In this document: positions 20,401 to 26,686 of the stretch, piece after piece | Numbering within the stretch: the first letter of the stretch is position 1 | Layout: each line of letters begins with the position of its first letter | DNA from: Vermamoeba vermiformis | Lineage: Eukaryota > Tubulinea > Echinamoebida | NCBI GenBank assembly: GCA_045837725.1 | Contig: JBEWZL010000190.1 | Span: 1 to 26,686 of the forward strand | Direction of reading: 5' to 3' | Length of the DNA: 26,686 bases | Translations under genes and position numbers: made by a program | The notes under the pieces: generated by a model | Told to the model about the DNA's origin: nothing | Databases searched by the model: none | The model's input: only the letters and a program-made list of their open reading frames with translations

Positions 20401-21614
20401 AGAATTGCATCATTATTTTGACTGGATAATGGAAGTTTCCACGTCAATGCAGGGGATAGTATTCTGTGTTTTAGACGCGTATTTGCCCGAACGAACTCGC
20501 TTGGCTTTGGACGATAGAGTCCACAAGAAAGTCAAGCAAAAGCAAGTTGTCCTCCTGGGAATTGGTTCTCTCACCCCGAGAACGAGCGATTGGAGCCCAA
20601 GCAAATTGCTTCTTGATCCTCCAACAACGCTCGAATACCTCAGTGTCTCAGTCTTCAAACCAAGCATATCAACGTGGGGATGGAGAAATTTATCAAATTT
20701 GAAGTACTTGCGCATCGACTTGCCTCACGGCATTCAAAGAAAACTCAAAAACGTCGAATCGATTAACGAATACTTTAGTGTTGGTGCTAACACTGACACT
20801 ACAAAGAACATGCTTCAGTGGATCAGCTCTTATATCCCTGGTTTGATTGGCTTGCAAATAGCGCTACACGAACCAGATTGGGAGACGAACACCGCCTGTT
20901 ATTACTCGTCGTTATGGGACATTTGCCCATTTGGTCGCCTGGAATATTTGAATGTCATCGGCAGTTTCGATTGGGTTCTTCTTGATAGATGCAAGCTACA
21001 TTTGCCAGGCTCTCTCAAAGCGCTTGCCTTGACGAATGCGAGCCTCCGACAGAAGTCGTGTTCTTCCAAGTGCGAGCACTTATCGCAACTTTTAAGCAGC
21101 AAGACGACACTTCACGTTGGCACTAACACAGGCTTGAATTGGCAAGAAATTCTGATCCATCAAATGTTACCGTAAGCATTACTTTTACTTTTTAATTTGT
21201 TCGTACTAATTGCTACGTAGGTGCTTACATCCGTCCAACGCAAATCCTCCAAGAGTGCACAGTCTTATATCGTTTGTACGACGCTTTGCCCTAACAATTT
21301 GCACGGAGGTATTAAAGTGGCCTCTTTCAGAACAAGCAAAACGGTACTGCAATTTGATGGATCAAGCTTACGTAGCGTTCGAACCTGTGTTAGTAAAAAT
21401 TCCAGGCAAAGAATTGAAGCGAATCGCCGCGATTGGTCCTGCTATTGACCACAAAGGTACTATCACGTACTTTCCGAGTAGCTACAAATGGAATTCCGCT
21501 ATCAAAGAGGATCGCAGCAGCAATTCGTCCAACATTGACAGGAATATGCCATTACCTGAGCTTGAAACTTTAACATTGCGCAATAATTTCGCCGTACCTA
21601 ACTTGTTATTTTAA
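17407..21614 (+). CDS. F-box / leucine-rich protein, copy B (apparently intact)
   Basis: Nine exons (17407-17450, 17636-17826, 17884-18300, 18340-18408, 18485-18573, 18626-19931, 19978-20296, 20347-21171, 21221-21614) join in frame to 1217 residues. Residues 1-270 are a mostly helical domain shared with copy A, ending with DPF and a KKRK cluster. Residues 364-409 are Pro/Tyr-rich with repeated PPYVP-like words. About 462-612 holds five copies of a 33-residue repeat. MAVIPKELLDVIFSYL...LMDTCKELLF at about 709-750 is an F-box-like segment, the Skp1-binding part of SCF ligase receptors. The rest (815-1130) has LRR-like spacing, for example TLEYLSVS, LSNLKYLRIDLP, LEYLNVIG and LKALALTNASL, as in F-box/LRR substrate receptors. 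The intron before the F-box uses a GTACGT donor, as does one intron of copy A. A substrate-recognition subunit of an SCF ligase is the best guess; the target is unknown. Confidence 0.65.
17460..17670. repeat. Short palindromes in intron 1 / exon 2 of F-box gene B
   Basis: CTCAGTGACACTGAG near 17596, GGTGG/CCACC near 17500 and CGTGCAGTGGAACTGCACG near 17652 (inside exon 2) form small hairpins. They resemble in size, though not in loop sequence, the hairpins in the intron of copy A. Confidence 0.5.
19201..19640 (+). repeat. Coding tandem repeat, about 100 bases (33 residues)
   Basis: Five copies of a unit with consensus APQTVDRSENTQVPPVAN and TVP.STASS occur in exon 6 of F-box gene B. Two full copies are 33 residues each, and later ones are 27-35. 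Units differ at several positions. The region is Pro/Ser/Thr-rich and probably unstructured. Confidence 0.85.
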
Positions 21615-22440
21615 TTAAGAATAAAGGGTCGACCAAGCTTAATTTTAAGCAGTTTTTTAAAGCAGTTCAGTGTGTTGCTTAGATCCGATCATTTATTAAC
21701 TTCTTCAACAGTAAGATTAAATATCATTTTATATTTTAACCCAGATCTTTTGGTCGTTGAATCAAGATCTTAGTGTCTCAAACTTTAAACTTAAATAACA
21801 ATAATATTTAAGGTATTGCGACATTCAAATCCTACTATTTAATTATAGTTTGTAACATAACAAAGAAATTGCGAACTTACTCGAGACTTAGATATTTTAG
21901 AATGTAATCTTAAAGCATTTTAAAATTATTATAGGACCAACCTCGATAACTTCTACATAATAAAATTAACAATAATCTCCACTGGAGCGTATCACAAAGA
22001 TCTGGTGCCGTTATTTTTTTAAAACTTTGACAGATCGACCACAAAGGTCGAAATATTAATTTAAAATTGATTATTAACAGCTGTTAGTCACGCGCCACGG
22101 TTGCAACGGCCGTTCAGCGCGAGTTATTTTGATTTCCAGTCGATGCCAACTTGGATTCGCATCAGAACGACCACAAGGGTCGGGTTATTGATTATTTATT
22201 GATTATTAGCACCTGTTAGTGACGCGCCACGTCGTTCAGCGCGAGTTATTTCGAGGATTGACAGCAGCGAATCCAAGATTCGCAACAGATCGGCCACCAA
22301 GGGTCGATCTGGTTATTTATACTGTTAATTTATTCAGTACACACGCGCCAAACGACTTTCAGCGTCGTTCCAGCGCGAGAGACTCAGAACGAGATCTAGT
22401 GTCGTGCGAATCTCGGTGCAATGACCGAGATTATTAAAGG
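21615..22440. other. Non-coding, hairpin-rich stretch
   Basis: No gene is seen. AATAAA at 21621 may serve the F-box transcript. Short hairpins of type CGACC-ACAAA-GGTCG recur near 22037, 22168 and 22290. They are linked by similar phrases such as GACGCGCCACG...TTCAGCGCGAGTTATTT, so the stretch contains about three diverged copies of a unit of roughly 100-150 bases. Confidence 0.5.
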
Positions 22441-24140
22441 TAATATTTTTATACAATAGTTCCACCTATTATAATATTAATATAACTAAATTCAATTTTA
22501 AATTTTTGATTTTAATTTAATCAGAAATACAGATCGAGCTTAGTGCTCGTAATTTAACCCGATTTTTGTTGAATATCGTTTTATTAATTATAATACATTA
22601 TATTAATGATTAATTTTCAATACAGAAACTCGTCCCGATTTTCTAACGCGATCGAAAGTTCTACTCACTTTCAGATCGCGAGATCTCGACCACCAATGGT
22701 CGTAATATCGTATTGTAGTGCTCTCCGTTCGTGTCCCGCTGCAGGGACGATCACCACTGCTCGCTCGTTGGTTTGGTAACTTGATGGCGAGATCGAATCC
22801 GCCCAGGCCCTGAAAATAATTGGTAAGTCTTTACATATATTAAATAATAGTAAAATAATCGTATCGATGCGTCGATTATTAATTTAAAAATCAAGTTAAA
22901 ATTTTAAAATTATATAGAATCGGATCGAGCTTCGTGCTCGTGTAAAATTTGAATTATTGTTTAATTTATTATTAACACAATATATTAATCATTAATTTAT
23001 AGGTTATTTGAAGCTCAGTACGCAGACGTGACGCAGCAGATCGATCGCGAAGTCTATCGCTTCATTCCCACTACTTTCGCAAGCGTAAGTAATTTAAATA
23101 CGTTAATTTATTATTATTTAACAATCTAAAACTTTTATTTTAGGTGTTAATAGTTGACCAAAGCGGATCTCGAACGCGATCTTCTCGCGTTGACAAATCA
23201 ATTACATTTGTTGTAATGGACCGGTAAGTAATTGTGTAGTTAGACATGGTTCATTACTAACGCGTTATATCATTAGGAATACTGAAAACAACTACAGAGG
23301 AACAATTACGAGATCGAGATCCGACGAGTCGAGATCTGTTAAAATTTGTTTACAGGGCATCGATTGGTTTAAACGTAAGTGATCCCCCTTAAATATTACT
23401 ATTATAACTCACTGATAACAATTTTACGTTCAGGAGATGACGCGGAGCTGGGGCCAGAGTTCCCGCACACAACAACCCGATCTCTCATAAGTTCAGTGAC
23501 GCGCATCGATCGCGTCAAAAGTAAGTAAAATTTACTTTGTATTATTACCGTAAGATACTGACATCTTTATTTCTCATTAGAACCGTCGGATAGAATTTTT
23601 GGTGGATTTGGTGGCGCGAGATCTAGCACGTTAAAATTTTTGTCAGTGCTAACTGATGAACCAAGGTAAGAGAAAAATACGTTTAACTGATCGTTGCTAA
23701 CGTTTTTATAGATCGACAACGGTCAGAGCAACCTTTGAGTGACAGAATTCGGATCGGGATCCGACGCATCTCGATCCGTTAAAGTTTTGCTGAAGAGCTC
23801 TGAAGGCTCTTAAAGTAAGTAATAAACATTATATAACTTATTTAATGATAATTCTAATAACCTTTTATTGTTCAGTTAACCCGATTACGCGTTAATTTTG
23901 GACATGGCGCGATCTTGGATCGCTGACAAAAGTCGCCAGCTCTCAATAGGTAAGTTAATTTACGCTTTTATATTATATCTAATCAATTATTAACTCCTTG
24001 ATGTACAGTTGAAGCGTGTGATTTCTGTAACGAATTGCGAATATCGTTGGAACGATATTGCGCATCGTTAGGGAAATGTCCCTTTCGATAGCATAAATAG
24101 CGCTGTAACTATCACAATAAACGTCTTCTTATCCTACTCC
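22440..24140 (+). other. Intron-dense non-coding leader-like tract
   Basis: At least eight GTAAGT/GTAAGA donors are each followed 50-70 bases later (about 180 for the first) by a TTTAG, CATTAG or TTCAG acceptor. The donors lie at about 22823, 23089, 23225, 23369, 23521, 23668, 23814 and 23950. The intervening exon-like pieces of 60-90 bases do not share an open frame. They echo one another with GATC-rich hairpins (for example GCGATCTTGGATCGC) and GTTAAAATTTTTG words. It lies directly upstream of the retroelement gag and may be its long leader or an unrelated non-coding transcript. Confidence 0.45.
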
Positions 24141-24185
24141 TTGTCTTACAATCATTTCATTTGGTTCCGAACATACCGGTCAACA

Positions 24186-25205
24186 ATGGAGCGAGATCTC
24201 GTCTCTCCGTTCAAGAAACTGTCACACGTGCCTATTTATAAGGAGCGGGAGGATATGAATATTGACTCTGCTAAAGTCAATAGTTTCATTGCTGCCGTTG
24301 ATCCGATTCCTGATCCTGACACGCAACGTCAACAATGCTTTGAATGGTTCACCAACCTAGCTCTCACCGTTCAAATCTTCAGTCTCAACTCTGCCGAGCT
24401 TCTACGTGCTCTGATGACTCGATTGGCTTCTCACAAGCACCACATCCAAAAGTGTCTCAATGTTGACGATCCGCACAAAATTCTCGAGAATCTTTCTGCA
24501 AGCATTCTCAGAGTTAAGGCCTACGCTAGTCTCGATGAAATCCTCAATTTTAGAATGACTTTTAACGAAACTGTTGAAAGTTATTTTAATCGAGCGGTGG
24601 AACTTACAACCCGCTCAGATCTTAAAAGCGAATCTCAACAACTCGATCTGATCCTCAAAGGTTTGCCCAACGACTGGAAAGCTCAAATGGTCACGTTTCC
24701 CGAAGCCAAGAATGTAGAAGAACTCTACCAGCAACTCATTCAACTCGAAGATCGTCGCAGAAAGTTATTCCGACCTAAATCCGGATCTGAACAGAGAAAT
24801 GTCAAACGAACGCCAGAAAAATCCAAAAATTCTGGTAAGCAACAAAACGGTTCCAATTCTACGGCCAATATCACCTGCTTTGCTTGTGGTGGTAAAGGTC
24901 ATTATTCGTACGAGTGCAACGTTGCATCTGACACTGCACGCGAAACTTTGCCCTTCGATCCTCGCAACGTCACAGTTCGCAAGAAAGATTATCGTCCCTC
25001 GCCATCAGCCCCTTCTCAGCCCCAGAAGAGTTCAACTCCGTCAGATACGTCTCGCTATGTTGCTCGCTCGCCCTACAAACCACCTGGTCAACGCCCACAC
25101 GACATCGCCGAAGTCCACGAGATGAATTATGCTCCTCAACATGTCCAATCAGCCCCTAACAACAACAACGTGAGATCTGTGCCTGGATCTCGTCCGGAAA
25201 ACTAG
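24186..25205 (+). CDS. gag: Retroelement gag with zinc knuckle
   Basis: An open stretch of about 340 residues from the first good ATG. The N-terminal two thirds are helical and capsid-like, typical of retrotransposon gag. A CCHC zinc knuckle (CFACGGKGHYSYEC) near residue 234 would bind the element's RNA. A Pro/Ser-rich tail follows. It would form the particle in which reverse transcription takes place. It is part of the element at 24141-26686 and is treated here as a fossil. Confidence 0.85.
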   Translation: MERDLVSPFKKLSHVPIYKEREDMNIDSAKVNSFIAAVDPIPDPDTQRQQCFEWFTNLALTVQIFSLNSAELLRALMTRLASHKHHIQKCLNVDDPHKILENLSASILRVKAYASLDEILNFRMTFNETVESYFNRAVELTTRSDLKSESQQLDLILKGLPNDWKAQMVTFPEAKNVEELYQQLIQLEDRRRKLFRPKSGSEQRNVKRTPEKSKNSGKQQNGSNSTANITCFACGGKGHYSYECNVASDTARETLPFDPRNVTVRKKDYRPSPSAPSQPQKSSTPSDTSRYVARSPYKPPGQRPHDIAEVHEMNYAPQHVQSAPNNNNVRSVPGSRPEN

Positions 25206-25319
25206 AACGCGACAAGAGTCAAGGCTCAACTGTTGTCGCGCAGTTATTAGAGCCTATGGATAAGAACAATGCGACCGACCACAACAACAAACCCGACAAG
25301 CTAAGCCACATGTATCCGT

Positions 25320-26686
25320 CTCGAAATTAATGACCCTGCAGTGGATGCATTGGTTGACTCAGGAGCGTCTTTCTCTTTAGTGTGAGTCCCGATGTCTACA
25401 ATGCCCTACCCAACAAACCACCCCTCCAACCTCGATTCGCTTGCTTGGGAGCGCTCAACGATACGCCGATCCCGAACATTGGTGAAATTTATGGATCAGT
25501 ACGTATTAATTTGGTCACCTGGATAATACCAATTATTATCGAACCCCATGTATGCGCTCGCAATTTATTCTAAACAAAGATGTTCCTCAGAAAATATCAA
25601 GCGTTACTAAGATCAAGACAACAATCAACTGGAAACACTTCTGGCTGACCCCAAGCACTCGCCCGTTACTCAAGAACGACAATTCATGAATATTCCGCCA
25701 GTCAGCTCCAAATTCATCAAAAGCTCTATTTGGACGAAGAATTAGTTTTGGATCCGCGCCATTTCCGAATCACTTATCAACTTCCAAACATTCATTGGCT
25801 CATTCTCTGGCATAGTAAAACCAAACAGACGTATGCCTTCCAGACGCCTCTTCAAAGCTTCAGTTGGTCGTACTCTTAGTGCTGTCCGCAACGGAGTAAT
25901 GTACGTTCAATTTCTAAATATGGAATATCACGCCGTTACTATTCCTGCTGGTACTTTAATTGGACACTTTGTGCCCTACGATGACATCATCCTTCAACAC
26001 CATCAAGGTCAAATCGCTTCTGTCGACAATGCTCAAGTCCCTGCCGCTCAGAAAGAAGAATTCTTCAAGAAATTGGATCACTCGTTCCGAAAGTCCAAGA
26101 TCAACACTGTTCAGTCACTCGCTCTTAAAGAAGTCTTGTTTCACTACCGTGATTTATTTGCCGACAATGACGAAGGAATGACAAATGTGTCAAACGTCAA
26201 ATGTCACATCAATTTGACAGATCCGAATTCTCAGCCAGTTCAAGAACGACTCCGACGCACAACGCCACAACAGAAAGCCGTAATTGATGAAGAGATAGAT
26301 TATATGCTTAAGAACAACGTAATAGAACCGTCTGAATCGCCATGGGCCGCGCCTGTCCATCTCGTCAAAAAGAAGAACGGAACATTTCGCTTTTGTATCG
26401 ACTTTAGAGGGCTCAACGCCCTTACCAAGAAGGACGCCTATCCCCTGCCACGTATCGACGACACCCTGGATTCACTCGCAGGCATGGTTTACTTCACTAC
26501 ACTGGATGCACGAAAAGGCTATTGGCAAATCCTCATGAACGTCAACGACCGCGAGAAAACAGCTTTTGTATCACACAGAGGCTTGTTTCAATTCAAACGA
26601 ATGCCTTTTGGTTTAACGAACGCACCAGCAACATTTCAGCGAATGATGGATCTCGTACTTAGCGGTTTGCTCTATGAAATATGCTT
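25320..26686 (+). pseudogene. pol: Retroelement pol region: protease and reverse transcriptase
   Basis: An aspartic protease signature (VDSGAS) is visible near 25350. From about 26200 a typical Ty3/gypsy reverse transcriptase begins, with the LDARKGYWQI and RMPFGLTNAPATFQRMM blocks. The catalytic YxDD box, RNase H and integrase would lie beyond the window. The stretch between protease and RT looks broken a small number of times. Confidence 0.75.

Larger units (their letters stand above)
24141..26686 (+). mobile_element. Ty3/gypsy-like LTR retroelement, 5' part, cut by window end
   Basis: Order gag, protease and reverse transcriptase is recognisable. A TGGTTCCGAAC word at 24162, just before gag, could be a tRNA primer site, so an LTR may end near 24160; its start is not seen. 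Reverse transcriptase motifs are well kept and place it with Ty3/gypsy. The protease-to-RT stretch looks interrupted a small number of times, so the copy is probably a moderately young fossil. The rest of pol and the 3' LTR lie outside the window. Confidence 0.8.

Noticed and set aside
22219-22437. 72-residue ORF in the hairpin-rich stretch
   Set aside because: It follows the GACGCGCC...GCGCGAG repeat phrases and has no protein likeness.

Overview
The window looks like nuclear DNA of a small-genome, intron-rich eukaryote. Almost every gene is cut by short introns of about 36-85 bases that start GTAAGT, carry a CTAAC-like branch sequence close to the 3' end and stop in TAG or CAG. Together with TTAGGG-type telomere-like sequence this fits a fungus (chytrid- or early-diverging-like) or a unicellular relative of fungi and animals. 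I cannot name the species. All spliced models below were built by hand from splice signals, frame continuity and comparison between the two paralogous gene pairs in the window.

Layout. 1-740: degenerate telomere-like sequence and a 29-base-unit minisatellite. 759-6439: a divergent gene pair, a Fpg/Nei-type DNA glycosylase-like gene (minus) and an F-box-type gene (plus). This pair shows signs of decay: an AT donor site, an apparent frameshift, and an F-box gene that stops inside a short TTAGGG tract. 6450-9225: no convincing gene, but a 139-base tandem repeat and a perfect 20-base palindrome. 9226-14822: a compact block with a probable tyrosine recombinase gene (minus), a divergent promoter and three small unrecognised genes (plus). 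14855-21614: a second, apparently intact copy of the glycosylase / F-box pair, where the F-box protein continues into a leucine-rich C-terminal half. 21615-24140: hairpin-rich DNA and a run of about eight intron-like intervals. 24141 to the end: part of a Ty3/gypsy-like LTR retroelement, cut by the window edge.

The most interesting reading is that 9226-21614 is a large tyrosine-recombinase element, or a co-inherited accessory island, with six tightly packed genes: recombinase, acidic protein, HTH-like protein, helical protein, glycosylase-like protein and F-box/LRR protein. The pair at 759-6439 would then be the right-hand part of an older relative, truncated at a telomere-like junction. A DNA glycosylase next to a recombinase and an F-box adaptor suggests DNA handling plus targeted protein degradation, but that function is inference.

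A second notable pattern is short palindromes (stem 5-7 bases, loop close to TTTTAAAG or TTGAAAGG). They are packed into a 223-base block present twice, inverted and about 98% identical by eye, once in an intron of each gene of the decayed pair.
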